A stretch of DNA of 64,000 nucleotides from Bdellovibrio bacteriovorus (lineage in GTDB: Bacteria; Bdellovibrionota; Bdellovibrionia; Bdellovibrionales; Bdellovibrionaceae), in the NCBI RefSeq assembly GCF_001592745.1, contig NZ_LUKD01000001.1, positions 1,185,384 to 1,249,383 on the forward strand, given 5' to 3'. Made by a program: the position numbers and the translations under genes. Below, piece after piece: positions 44,119-52,604 of the stretch; position 1 is the stretch's first letter, and each line of letters starts with the position of its first letter. The notes under the pieces were generated by a model, which saw nothing but the letters and a program-made list of their open reading frames with translations, did not search any database and had not been told where the DNA came from.

Positions 44119-45398
44119 TTGAGCTCCTGATTTTGATTATTTTTCTTTACAGGTCGCAAGAATATACTCAAATCACCACTATTCTCCATTCCCTCAATGA
44201 CCTTTGCGATATTTTGGGAGTATTCTTCGTCACTCATTAAATCAATTTTTTCCGAGGCACCCTCTACGCCAGAAAATATATCCTTGAGATGATTTTTTAA
44301 AGTCTTTTTGGAGACGCCCTGACGAACTCGCCGCGCCGGTAACCACTCTCTAGTCACATGTGGAAGCAAGGGCCTTGCGAGATACCTGACTTTAAATGAG
44401 CAATAGCCGTAATCGCTAAACTTTTTATCCTCAATCAGGCAAACACTATCGCCATAGGCTAGTGCAAGGTCACCAACTTCAATTTCGGGGTTGGAAATTG
44501 ATCTGAATAATTCTTCACTTGTTTTCTCACCCGCCATGGATTGTTCAAACAGTAACGCATCACCTGTAGGTTGAACATCGCAAAGCTTATGGGCCACCGA
44601 GACTATATGCATGGCAATAAGGCTTCCACGAATAAATTCCTGTTCAATTCTGGCAGATGTTATTTGATTTGAAATGCCTCCAACACTTAGGTGAATGGAT
44701 CTACTAGGGGATGAGTAACCCGAATCATAGCTCACGCCTAAAGCAAGCTTTTGTTGATCGTTAGCAAGGTTTAAAGCCTTTTTGTAAAGGGCCCTCGCGC
44801 TCGCCAAGGCAACTTTCTTTTTATTAAGATCAACATCCGCAAAAAGCCAGAATTTGTCTGAATCTGCAGTCTTTAAGAGATTTTCAAGCTCTTTCAGACA
44901 GTCATCAATGGAGTGCTGAGTGTTTTCATTTTCTATCGAATAAAATTCTTTAAAGTCACTTTGAACTCTTAGATATTGATCTAGATATATACCTAGAAGA
45001 TATAACTGATAAAAATTTTTATCGTTTGTCGAAGTAAAAAGAATTAAATGAGAAAGAAGCTCATTGAATTTTCTTGCCCACATCTGCTGTTCATCTGCAA
45101 CCGACTCCATAGTTGCACGATAAATTACCTTTGCCGCTTCAAGATCTGATTTATCGATCTCGTCCTCATTCCCACCCAAGAACTCATTCCATCTAATACA
45201 GGCCGTAGTAAACTTAGTCACTTCATCAAGGCACGCATATATGAAATATGCCTTTGGATCTGCCTGTGCAAAGCCAATTACGCTATTATAGTTAAGTTCG
45301 TCGATATTCAAGGAAGCCCTAAGAGAGTGGGCAGCTCTCAATGGCGTCGTTATAAATATACTTCTTCGTTCTTTTCCCGCCTGTATTTCTGCACTCAC
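44115..45398 (-). CDS. Unknown 427-aa protein of four-gene operon
   Basis: 427 aa from GTG 45396-45398 (AGGA 5-6 bp upstream). No recognised family. The first 230 residues are mainly helical (YFIYACLDEVTKFTTACIRW; DEQQMWARKFNELLSHLILF; KKKVALASARALYKKALNLA). A serine/glycine-rich stretch follows (GVSYDSGYSSPSRSIHLSVGG), and then a beta-rich part with VGDLALAYGDSVCLIEDKKF. No signal peptide. It overlaps the small membrane protein downstream by 4 bp and lies 71 bp after the 932-aa gene. Strict co-linearity suggests the proteins act together. Confidence 0.7.
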   Translation of the reverse strand: MSAEIQAGKERRSIFITTPLRAAHSLRASLNIDELNYNSVIGFAQADPKAYFIYACLDEVTKFTTACIRWNEFLGGNEDEIDKSDLEAAKVIYRATMESVADEQQMWARKFNELLSHLILFTSTNDKNFYQLYLLGIYLDQYLRVQSDFKEFYSIENENTQHSIDDCLKELENLLKTADSDKFWLFADVDLNKKKVALASARALYKKALNLANDQQKLALGVSYDSGYSSPSRSIHLSVGGISNQITSARIEQEFIRGSLIAMHIVSVAHKLCDVQPTGDALLFEQSMAGEKTSEELFRSISNPEIEVGDLALAYGDSVCLIEDKKFSDYGYCSFKVRYLARPLLPHVTREWLPARRVRQGVSKKTLKNHLKDIFSGVEGASEKIDLMSDEEYSQNIAKVIEGMENSGDLSIFLRPVKKNNQNQELK

Positions 45399-45469
45399 TT
45401 TTTGTCCTTTTTTAAAATGAAAAAAAACACTTTTAGGAACGTAAGCTTATCGACCAATCTATCCCACAT

Positions 45470-48268
45470 CTATTTCAAATCTTTCAGCAATGCTCCAAAC
45501 TGATTTAGACCGTATGCACCCAATTTATGTATGGTTTTGATCGCCGTTTCCCGAGCATCAGTCTTTAAAAGCTTCGGTAAAAGAATTTTAGCTTTTTCCA
45601 ACCAGCCATAAAATCCATGGTCTGCGACTCGGCAATCGACCATAAGGCGAAATACCTCTGCAACTTTTTGTGGATACTTATCAGCCAAATCCAATAATCG
45701 CTCCATCACCATGTAGTCGGGAGTGATGTAGTTACAAAGATTTAAAACGACTATTGCTTGGTCCAATGACCATTCATCATCAAATTGCGCAGATTTGAAC
45801 CACCAACCAAATTCGGCCAATTCAATTCTATCCTTTGGCTCTTTTATCTTTTTGCATTCTTCGACTCTAAAGTCCCAAAAGCTAACAGATCGTTTCACAA
45901 TATCCGGATCAGGAGCGTGTTTTTCACTTGCGAGTCCTCTGCCAATCATGTCCAACGCTCTTTTCTTAAGATTTGAATCAAGCTTGGAGTACAATTTAGC
46001 CATAATTTCAGAGTCGAGCGCAAATTCACCGTACAGATAAAGGGCGATAAGGTGGTCAACCAATCTCTCATCTATCTTTTCTAGTTTCTCATCCTCGCTT
46101 AGCTCAAAACGATCTATTGCCAGAGAATAGTGATCTTTAAGTTCTTTAAAGACATTTGTATATGGTTGATTGAAAAGTATGTTCGCGTCCCACGCTGCCG
46201 CCCAGTATCCTTTTAGATCATCCTTCGGAAGAATACTTTCTTTGGCGGACTGAAACCACTGCCTATTCAAGGGGAGTAGCCACGGAATCCAACGACCGTA
46301 AACAGACCGAACAGATTTTGATTGTTCAAAACGCAAATCAAGGTGTTTGTCTAACGCAGAGAAAAGCTCGGGAGCTTTATCAATCGGTAGCTCAGCTTTA
46401 GCCAGGTCAAGGTTTCTTCTCACCCAAAATCCATAGTGAACCGCCGTCTCTAAGGCAACTCCACGAATACTATTGATAGCTGTCTGATAGTAGCCTCGGT
46501 CGGATGTGTATTTGTCTTCTACTTCAACTTTAGGATGAATATCGGACAGTCCTAGTGAAATAATACTCCATACCTTTTGTCTCAAAGAGAATGGGATCTC
46601 GTTTGTTTCTGAAAGAAGGCCGCGCTCTATAAGCCTACATGCAGCCTGCCGAGACCAGCCCCAACTGGGATCTTTGTCGCCTCCGGGCTTAAACGCATCC
46701 TCCTCAGACTCGTCTTGTTGACCACTTGCCCACAAAAGGAAATCAACCACCTTCTCCCATTTTAACGACTTCTTTTCAGCTAGAGCCTTAGCAAAACCTT
46801 CTATAATTGCGCGAACATAAGTTTTTTCTAGAAACTGTAGCTGATCTAAGTTGTCAACAAATTCATCTAAGCGCGCAAGTACAACAACTTCCAACTCCCG
46901 TCCTAGCCCTTCAATTGATGGACCAAAATTCCACTTGTCTGGTGGAGCCCATTCGTCCAAAAACTTTTTTAACTCGTTGATAGGAAGTGACTTCAATTCA
47001 TCTGTAGTTTTGGGACTTGTGGGGCCAACCCAACCGGAGCTCATATGATAATGAAAGGTAGGATTCTCGGGGTTGCCGATTTTTGCATGCAGGCGTTCAA
47101 AAATTCTTTTATCTTCCCCATGGAGATAATTGCGAATCATATAATAATAATGATACCTAGAGCGTTCATTGGCGTCCTCGTCAATCTCAGACGGGGATTT
47201 GTTTTTATTTTGAAATGAAATGTCTGCTGCAATCATGGCAAGGAATTTCTTTTGCTCCGTATTTGATAGCATTGGATAGCCAGCTTCAATCAAAAGCGCA
47301 TATTCGTGCCAGACATCCAAGCAGTCGAAAAGTTGCTGATCGAGGATAAACTTTGAAGCCAAATCAGCTCTTTCACTCATACGGGCTATGTGAAGTCCAA
47401 GACGGCTGAAAATAGGAAAGACTCCTGCGCGAAAATAGTCGCAAAGAGATGCCACAAGGTCAGGATCTTCAGTTAATAGCTCTTCTGATAAGTCTCTTAT
47501 CCAGTTTATTATGGTATCTTTAATTCCATCATCGCGGTTTTGATCTGAGTTTTCAATTGAGCCTCTCCACATGTAGCTTAGATCTCTAAACTCCCGGTCC
47601 TCCTCACGCTCTTCAAACAGAATTGCTTGACGTAATTTTTCACAAAGAAGTTTTATCAATTCTACTTTGTCGTCTTTTTGAAAAGAGGGAGTGATCTCTT
47701 TTAGAACTTCATCGTATTCCCATTCGCTTCGTACAATGGGTTGTGCGCGCTTGAAGAAGCTGTCTCCTTCAATTTCTTTTTCAGATTCTCTAAGACCAAG
47801 TAAGAAGCTAGAGGTCTCTAATGCTTCCTTTGCAAACCCACCGGCCTTTAACTGCGCAATATAGGTAGCAATCTTAGAGGGTAAAAGAAGAAAGTTTACA
47901 TCAGGAGACCCAAGCCACTCGATTATCTTTTTATTGAGTTTAACTGAAATCTCAGGTGGCATCTTGAGGGCGGCATCTACAAAATCTTCATGTACTCTAG
48001 GATTTTCAGTGGCCGGTACCTTCAAAATTACCTGCATCACTTTGTCTGGCTTCTCAGAGGCAATCTTAACAAGATATCTTGCCGGAGGCCAAAAAGGATA
48101 CCGTACAGAGTTACCTTCTTTCAAAGGCTCGCTTGGTCGATCGAACTGCTTTAGCTCATCTAAAGGTTCAAGCCAGTCTGGCGACTTTAAATTTTCAAAA
48201 AAGAAATCATAGTCAGCTGTTCTTTGGATTTTACTGAGGGCAGCTTGTACATGTTCTTTAGTCGGCAT
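45470..48268 (-). CDS. Large helical-repeat protein, candidate defence component
   Basis: 932 aa from ATG 48266-48268 (SD GGGAG, 6 bp); the frame continues 29 codons upstream inside the preceding gene. It is almost all alpha-helical. Segments such as WGWSRQAACRLIERGLL, INSIRGVALETAVHYGFWV, YWAAAWDANILFNQPY and AEFGWWFKSAQFDDEWSL resemble, from memory, the C-terminal repeat half of very large STAND/ATPase anti-phage proteins. There is no Walker A/B, nuclease or TIR motif. It may be a target-recognition half split from its NTPase, or a scaffold. It overlaps the 223-aa gene by 11 bp. Homology needs a profile search. Confidence 0.65.
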   Translation of the reverse strand: MPTKEHVQAALSKIQRTADYDFFFENLKSPDWLEPLDELKQFDRPSEPLKEGNSVRYPFWPPARYLVKIASEKPDKVMQVILKVPATENPRVHEDFVDAALKMPPEISVKLNKKIIEWLGSPDVNFLLLPSKIATYIAQLKAGGFAKEALETSSFLLGLRESEKEIEGDSFFKRAQPIVRSEWEYDEVLKEITPSFQKDDKVELIKLLCEKLRQAILFEEREEDREFRDLSYMWRGSIENSDQNRDDGIKDTIINWIRDLSEELLTEDPDLVASLCDYFRAGVFPIFSRLGLHIARMSERADLASKFILDQQLFDCLDVWHEYALLIEAGYPMLSNTEQKKFLAMIAADISFQNKNKSPSEIDEDANERSRYHYYYMIRNYLHGEDKRIFERLHAKIGNPENPTFHYHMSSGWVGPTSPKTTDELKSLPINELKKFLDEWAPPDKWNFGPSIEGLGRELEVVVLARLDEFVDNLDQLQFLEKTYVRAIIEGFAKALAEKKSLKWEKVVDFLLWASGQQDESEEDAFKPGGDKDPSWGWSRQAACRLIERGLLSETNEIPFSLRQKVWSIISLGLSDIHPKVEVEDKYTSDRGYYQTAINSIRGVALETAVHYGFWVRRNLDLAKAELPIDKAPELFSALDKHLDLRFEQSKSVRSVYGRWIPWLLPLNRQWFQSAKESILPKDDLKGYWAAAWDANILFNQPYTNVFKELKDHYSLAIDRFELSEDEKLEKIDERLVDHLIALYLYGEFALDSEIMAKLYSKLDSNLKKRALDMIGRGLASEKHAPDPDIVKRSVSFWDFRVEECKKIKEPKDRIELAEFGWWFKSAQFDDEWSLDQAIVVLNLCNYITPDYMVMERLLDLADKYPQKVAEVFRLMVDCRVADHGFYGWLEKAKILLPKLLKTDARETAIKTIHKLGAYGLNQFGALLKDLK

Positions 48269-48929
48269 TCGACTCTCCCGCTTCGATAATCTTTTTAATA
48301 TCGTCTTGCACTTCAAAAGTTCTCGGCTCAAGCCAGTTAAGAAGAAGATATTCAAAGTGCCTTAGGTAGCTTAAAAAAGTTGGCTCATCAGTCGGACCAA
48401 AATGAGCAGTTGTAGTGAAATAATCCTGATACTTGATCCATTCTTTTGTTTTTAGGTCTTCAATATCGCTGGGCAGGGGAACGGAGCTAAAGTTTTGCTT
48501 TCTTATGACAGCTTGTACTGCATTTCTGCGACCTCTCTTAATTTTTACCTCTGCGCCAAGCATAGATTCAATTTTTACAAGAAACTTTCTTAGGACTCCG
48601 TCAACTTCTCCGTTCCATTTCGGATCTCCAGGCCAACGACCCTGTGCGCACATATTTGTCCATTCTTGGTTTACATTATTGACGAAGTCCCCAAGTCTTT
48701 GCTTCGCGCCGTCCTCAATAGGAACATCAATCACGTCTGGAAGCTTGCCCATCATCTCCCGAATGGCATGTGCAGTTAAATGTATACGATCTTCGTTGTC
48801 ACTTTGAGAAAACACCTTAATGGCGGACATATATATTCGAGCTAGAGCTTCACTCTTAACCCTCAAAGCTTTATGAAGTTGAATTTGCATTGGCTCTAAG
48901 ATTACAGCCGCACTTTCACCACTTGCCAT
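48258..48929 (-). CDS. Unknown helical protein, first gene of four-gene operon
   Basis: 223 aa from ATG 48927-48929, which has GGAGAT 7 bp upstream; in-frame ATGs at 48944 and 48974 lack an SD. The protein is helical (IQLHKALRVKSEALARIYMSAI; IHLTAHAIREMMGKLPDVI), and the AHAIREMMGKLP segment recalls HEPN-like helices, although no R-x4-H nuclease motif is certain. The middle is basic (VKIKRGRRNAVQAVIRKQ), suggesting nucleic acid contact. No signal peptide. It opens the overlapping operon with the 932-, 427- and 124-aa proteins. Confidence 0.65.
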   Translation of the reverse strand: MASGESAAVILEPMQIQLHKALRVKSEALARIYMSAIKVFSQSDNEDRIHLTAHAIREMMGKLPDVIDVPIEDGAKQRLGDFVNNVNQEWTNMCAQGRWPGDPKWNGEVDGVLRKFLVKIESMLGAEVKIKRGRRNAVQAVIRKQNFSSVPLPSDIEDLKTKEWIKYQDYFTTTAHFGPTDEPTFLSYLRHFEYLLLNWLEPRTFEVQDDIKKIIEAGESNAD

Positions 48930-49128
48930 CTGATCTATCTCCATTGGCGCAAATAAACATCCCAGTGTTAACATTATTTAAGACAAAAGGCAGCTCCGTT
49001 ATGAGGGTTTAGATCTATATCTTAAAGGAAATCAGCGTGTCGCTAGAGGCTTCGCACGGTGGGGCAAGTTATATGGCGTTGGGGGAATTGTTGTTGCATC
49101 TGCCCAATGTCGTAAGGAACAAGGCTGG

Positions 49129-49389
49129 TTAACTAAGACGTTCAAAGTAGGTAGTAGAACGAACTCCGTAAGTGTGAATGAGCCGCTTCAACTTATCACC
49201 TCGGGGGGCATCCATGCGCCCGGTTTCAACGTGGGCTATGGAGCTATCAGAAACACCTATGAGGGCGGCGGTTTTTATCATCGAAAGGCCACTCTCGTTA
49301 CGAAGTTGCTTCAGGAGTCTCGCCGCTGGAGTCATTACGATCCGGTCACTTCGTTTTTTGGTTCTATACTTTCTCGTCTCACTCATCAT
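49129..49389 (-). CDS. XRE-family helix-turn-helix protein
   Basis: 86 aa from ATG 49387-49389, chosen for its SD (GGGGGC). The frame is open to 49527 but that part is not family-like. The HTH_3 domain is LKQLRNESGLSMIKTAALIGVSDSSIAHVETGRMDAP, followed by a dimer-like helix (DKLKRLIHTYGV). Small XRE proteins next to accessory modules often repress them. It is transcribed in the same direction as the unknown four-gene operon, whose first gene starts 200 bp downstream. Confidence 0.8.
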   Translation of the reverse strand: MMSETRKYRTKKRSDRIVMTPAARLLKQLRNESGLSMIKTAALIGVSDSSIAHVETGRMDAPRGDKLKRLIHTYGVRSTTYFERLS

Positions 49390-49582
49390 TTTGCCCCCTT
49401 TGTCAGGTTTTTTGTCTAAGTTCTTAGATACGTCCGCAGACAGCCGTTTGGCACTGCAAAAACATGCTAAAAATCGCTGCGGAAGCGCGTTGATAGGGCC
49501 GAGATGAACCAAAGGTTGAGCAGTCACTCTGGTGTTCTCAACGCAGATAACTTGTTAAAATCCGTGATGTTGTCTGAAAAAA

Positions 49583-49619
49583 GAAAACCCAAATATCCTC
49601 AGCGGAAATCTGGGTTCTC
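49583..49619. other. Hairpin upstream of recombinase-like gene
   Basis: 10 of 12 base pairs form a stem between 49583-49594 (core AACCCA) and 49608-49619 (core TGGGTT). The gap 49390-49650 holds this structure and otherwise nothing recognisable. Confidence 0.35.
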
Positions 49620-49650
49620 AAACTTGTGAATTGGTGGAGGTGAAGTATCG

Positions 49651-50130
49651 ATAAGCGAACTCCACTATCATCATGACTTTATTGAACTTTCTGTAAAAAC
49701 ACCAGCGCGAATATTTGAAAAATGTGCTCCTCTTTACGAAAGCGGACTCTCTATTCGAGATATAGAGGAGCGAACAGGCATTCCAAAATCCACCGTGTGC
49801 GAAACTTTGAAAAAGAACGGAATGGCGTTGAGAAATCCTCTCAATGGAAATGCAATCCACATAGATCGACTACATACGAAGCGCGGTGGTCACACGCCAT
49901 ACGGCTATGCCTACCTTGATGGAAAGCTTCTCATTGATCCAAAAGAACAAATTATTGTCAGAAAAATTTTGAAGCTTCACCAATCAGGGCTTTCAGGGAA
50001 TGCCATTGCAAAAGAATTGAATCGCCAAAAGATTCCAAGTCGAACTGGCAAATCATGGAGTCCGTGTGTGGTCAGAAGAATTATTAAAATTAACCAATCC
50101 AACAAACCAAACAATAGGAGGACTAAATGA
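49651..50130 (+). CDS. Recombinase-domain protein lacking the resolvase catalytic domain
   Basis: Up to 160 aa. An HTH (LYESGLSIRDIEERTGIPKSTVCETL) is followed by the zinc-ribbon-less 'Recombinase' region of large serine recombinases (RGGHTPYGYAYLDGKLLID; ILKLHQSGLSGNAIAKELNRQKIPSRTGKSW). The N-terminal resolvase domain with the catalytic Ser is absent, and too little DNA lies upstream for it. No ATG, GTG or TTG precedes the HTH in frame; ATA 49651 follows a GGAGGTGAAG SD and is offered as start. GTG 49795 is the first standard one. It overlaps the next small gene by 4 bp. A DNA-binding relic or a regulator is likely. Confidence 0.6.
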   Translation: MSELHYHHDFIELSVKTPARIFEKCAPLYESGLSIRDIEERTGIPKSTVCETLKKNGMALRNPLNGNAIHIDRLHTKRGGHTPYGYAYLDGKLLIDPKEQIIVRKILKLHQSGLSGNAIAKELNRQKIPSRTGKSWSPCVVRRIIKINQSNKPNNRRTK

Positions 50131-50291
50131 ACAGTCTTATCAAAATCGCAGTCGTATTAACTTTTGCCGCCGTTGCCAGTGGCAATCTTCCAGCCGTCAT
50201 CAACCAAGTCCGCAAAGGCACAGTTTCAGCTTCAAGAATCCAAGGCATCGAAGTGGCCAAAAGCTATGCGCATGCCTACCGATTGAAATAA
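50127..50291 (+). CDS. Small secreted peptide of 54 aa
   Basis: 54 aa, ATG 50127 with SD GGAGG, overlapping the recombinase-like stop (ATGA). The N-terminus is a signal-like segment (LIKIAVVLTFAAVASG). The rest is basic and polar (VINQVRKGTVSASRIQGIEVA, then YAHAYRLK). No family is known to me. Coupling to the recombinase-like gene suggests a fixed pair. Confidence 0.6.
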   Translation: MNSLIKIAVVLTFAAVASGNLPAVINQVRKGTVSASRIQGIEVAKSYAHAYRLK

Positions 50292-50340
50292 AAGAAGAGA
50301 GTAAAAACATTCAAGATGGGAAGCGCGTCTTGTTATAGAG

Positions 50341-50372
50341 CGGCCCTTGGTAGTGAGCAAAGGCCGTTTTTA
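50341..50372 (+). terminator. Terminator after the small peptide gene
   Basis: Stem CGGCC(c)TTG / CAA(a)GGCCG with one mismatch, then TTTTT. It stands between the peptide and the convergent NmrA-like gene. Confidence 0.7.
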
Positions 50373-50382
50373 AATTACAATT

Positions 50383-51405
50383 CTAACGAATGCCCGCTTT
50401 TCTTCGATCCACCAAGTCCTTTAAAACCGGACGAAACGCACCGTCGTATTTAACTTTACGCATCCACTCCTCCAGAGAACGCACACGATCAGGCAAAATG
50501 TTGTCCAGCATTTCGTAATCGCGAGTCACGATGTCATCATGCCATGCGGACCACCAGCCAGAAAAATTCTCCCAATAAGTTTGTCCTGTCGTCACTTTGG
50601 CGTCAGGTGTTTGCGCCCAGGCCGCAGGCGCATCTTTTGGCATTGGAGATTTCGCAAAAAAATCCTGCAAGCTTAAGTCGATAAACACGGCCTTTTTCCC
50701 GGTAACTCGCTGCACACAATCGACAAGATTTTTCCAACCGACATGTTCTGTTGCGACCTCTAAGTCAAGACCGTCTGATTTTTGTGGGTGATCGAAAATC
50801 CAGCGTGCATATTTACCGATATCTTCCAAATGTACCATCGGCACATGTCCCTTGCCGATCGGATGCGCGTAGATAAGTGTGCCATCTTCTTGCAACTTTG
50901 GCACAAACACGCCATCAAACAACATTTCCATGTACGGACCTGATGTCAGAACAGAAACTTTCATCGTCTTTGTTTTATTCTGCAAAATAAAATCAGCAAC
51001 GCGTCCCTTTGCATCGTAGTGCCCACAACGATATTTAGAATTGTAACCGCCTTTTTTAACTAAATAATCAAGACTGCCCCACACATAATGCTTTATGCCA
51101 GTTTCAATAGCGATCTCAAAAGTCCTGATTCCCCAATAAGTTTCATTAATTTCACCAATCGCAAACCCATCAAGATTGCAGTAGACCCCATCGACCTGTC
51201 TGAAGGCCGCGTAAATATCTTTTTCATTCAGCGTGTTCCCTTGAAATGCGGAGACACCTGGAAGGCTTAATAGTTCCTGTGCATGCTCTGAAGACAGATT
51301 GCGCGTAAAGATGACCACTTCATACTTTTTATCATGCACCAGGGCTCTGACGACCGTAGAACCCTGTGCTCCTGTAGCCCCAATGACGAGGATCTTCTTA
51401 ATCAT
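50383..51405 (-). CDS. NmrA-family NAD(P)-binding protein
   Basis: 340 aa. Glycine-rich motif VIGATGAQGSTVVRAL (residues 7-22) is that of NmrA/HSCARG atypical SDRs. No YxxxK pair. The C-terminal half has DLEVATEHVGWKNLVDCVQRV and long helical parts (FSGWWSAWHDDIVTRDYEML). NmrA-like proteins often sense NADP/NADPH ratio rather than catalyse. SD GGAG. The upstream 250 bp (51406-51654) contain no clear gene. Confidence 0.9.
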   Translation of the reverse strand: MIKKILVIGATGAQGSTVVRALVHDKKYEVVIFTRNLSSEHAQELLSLPGVSAFQGNTLNEKDIYAAFRQVDGVYCNLDGFAIGEINETYWGIRTFEIAIETGIKHYVWGSLDYLVKKGGYNSKYRCGHYDAKGRVADFILQNKTKTMKVSVLTSGPYMEMLFDGVFVPKLQEDGTLIYAHPIGKGHVPMVHLEDIGKYARWIFDHPQKSDGLDLEVATEHVGWKNLVDCVQRVTGKKAVFIDLSLQDFFAKSPMPKDAPAAWAQTPDAKVTTGQTYWENFSGWWSAWHDDIVTRDYEMLDNILPDRVRSLEEWMRKVKYDGAFRPVLKDLVDRRKAGIR

Positions 51406-51654
51406 AAATTGAACTCCTTATTGAAATAAGACGTCTTTGTCTCAAATACTTATAAAGTTGTAGAGCACAATTAACAATGTGAGCCGCAGTTTTCAGGCTG
51501 AGGCTACATACTTAAGCCATTTCAGAAAAATTACACGCTCTTCTTTTTGTCAACAGGCTTAGAGATAAAATTGTTCATCTCACTTGCCAAAGTCTTTTCA
51601 CAATCTCTCGCCCCAAGAAGACAACTGGCAAGATCAAGGGCAAGTGACTGGGCC

Positions 51655-52584
51655 TTAAAACTCTTTCTGATCAAGGAAGTCGACAAAGTTTTCACCACAA
51701 AGTTCTGGGTACTGAAACAAAAATCCATGTCCCGAATCAGGATAAAGAACCAATTGTGCGTTCGGTGCCAGCTGAAACAGGTTATAAGAATTGATCGTAG
51801 GCATGCGAATGTCATCTTTTCCGTTCGCAATTAGAATAGAATTTTTCACATTGCTCATTCGCTTGTCAGGACTTACAGTTTGAGTTCCCCAATCTTGTCG
51901 AGCAATCGCTTGCGCTTTCACAGCTTGCATTGAAACCGGTTTATCCAAATCAGATTTTCTGATTTTAATTCTTTCCAAGTACTGACGACCTAGTTTTTGA
52001 CTGGAAGGAGTTTGAGCAAAAAACGCATAGAGAATATCATCATCAGTAAATTCTTTTTTCGTGCTGACCGACTTAGATTTTTCCGACAAATCATTGACGC
52101 CAACACCACCCCTGGCGCTTGAACCCGCGACGATGGCCTTTCTGATCAGATCATTGTGGCGAATGAGCAATTCTTGCGCAACGGCGCCACCAATCGAAAA
52201 TCCTAAAAGATCCACCTTATTGAATCCGAGAGCTTTAATAATAAGAGCGGCGTCATCCGCCATCTCTGCAAAAGATTCGGGTGCATTTCCGCTAGACAGT
52301 CCGACACCACGATTATCAAACGCAATCACCTGGCGATTTTTAGCAAGAATATCTAGCAACGTCGGATCCCAACCATCCATATTACCGCGAGTGTGCATCA
52401 GTAAGAAAATCGGCGTCCCCGTTCCCGATGTTGAACCATACATGCGGTAGGCAATCTTTGAACCGTTCACCTCGACATACTTGGTTTTAGCGTTCACGTA
52501 AGAGTCCGCCCACGCCGTCATTGAGGTTAAAACCGTAACTACGAAAATAAGCAAATTTTTGATATTAAGAATGATTGATTTCAT
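51655..52584 (-). CDS. Exported alpha/beta hydrolase
   Basis: 309 aa. N-terminal signal peptide (LLIFVVTVLTSMTAWA, cleaved near residue 26). The fold shows oxyanion region LLMHTRGNMDGWDPTLL, the FDNRGVGLSSG strand, nucleophile elbow GFSIGG (Ser near 130), acid in NGKDDIRMP and His in PDSGHGF. It resembles haloperoxidase/proline iminopeptidase-like lipases. Its start lies 18 bp from the divergent EamA gene, with a perfect palindrome between them. The substrate is unknown. Confidence 0.92.
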   Translation of the reverse strand: MKSIILNIKNLLIFVVTVLTSMTAWADSYVNAKTKYVEVNGSKIAYRMYGSTSGTGTPIFLLMHTRGNMDGWDPTLLDILAKNRQVIAFDNRGVGLSSGNAPESFAEMADDAALIIKALGFNKVDLLGFSIGGAVAQELLIRHNDLIRKAIVAGSSARGGVGVNDLSEKSKSVSTKKEFTDDDILYAFFAQTPSSQKLGRQYLERIKIRKSDLDKPVSMQAVKAQAIARQDWGTQTVSPDKRMSNVKNSILIANGKDDIRMPTINSYNLFQLAPNAQLVLYPDSGHGFLFQYPELCGENFVDFLDQKEF

Positions 52585-52586
52585 AT

Positions 52587-52604
52587 ATGATGTATATACA
52601 TCAT
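52587..52604. promoter_or_regulatory. 18-bp perfect palindrome between divergent start codons
   Basis: ATGATGTATATACATCAT fills the whole 18-bp gap between the hydrolase and EamA start codons. It resembles MarR operators (ATGTATATACAT core), and the MarR gene downstream of EamA is the likely ligand. Confidence 0.7.

Noticed and set aside
48979-49170. Plus-strand open stretch with protein-like translation (RYEGLDLYLKGNQRVARGFARWG) between the unknown operon and XRE
   Set aside because: No start or SD, and it continues into the antisense frame of XRE. It might be a relic, but evidence is too thin to call a gene.
49174-49419. Plus-strand open frame antisense to the XRE gene
   Set aside because: It lies fully over the HTH gene, which has a clear domain and SD; the antisense translation has no family features.
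51531-51661. Minus-strand frame ending NNFISKPVDKKKSV, similar to the end of a response-regulator receiver
   Set aside because: Only a short tail is present, no start or phosphorylation Asp is visible, and it overlaps the hydrolase end. Possible gene fragment, not supportable as a feature.
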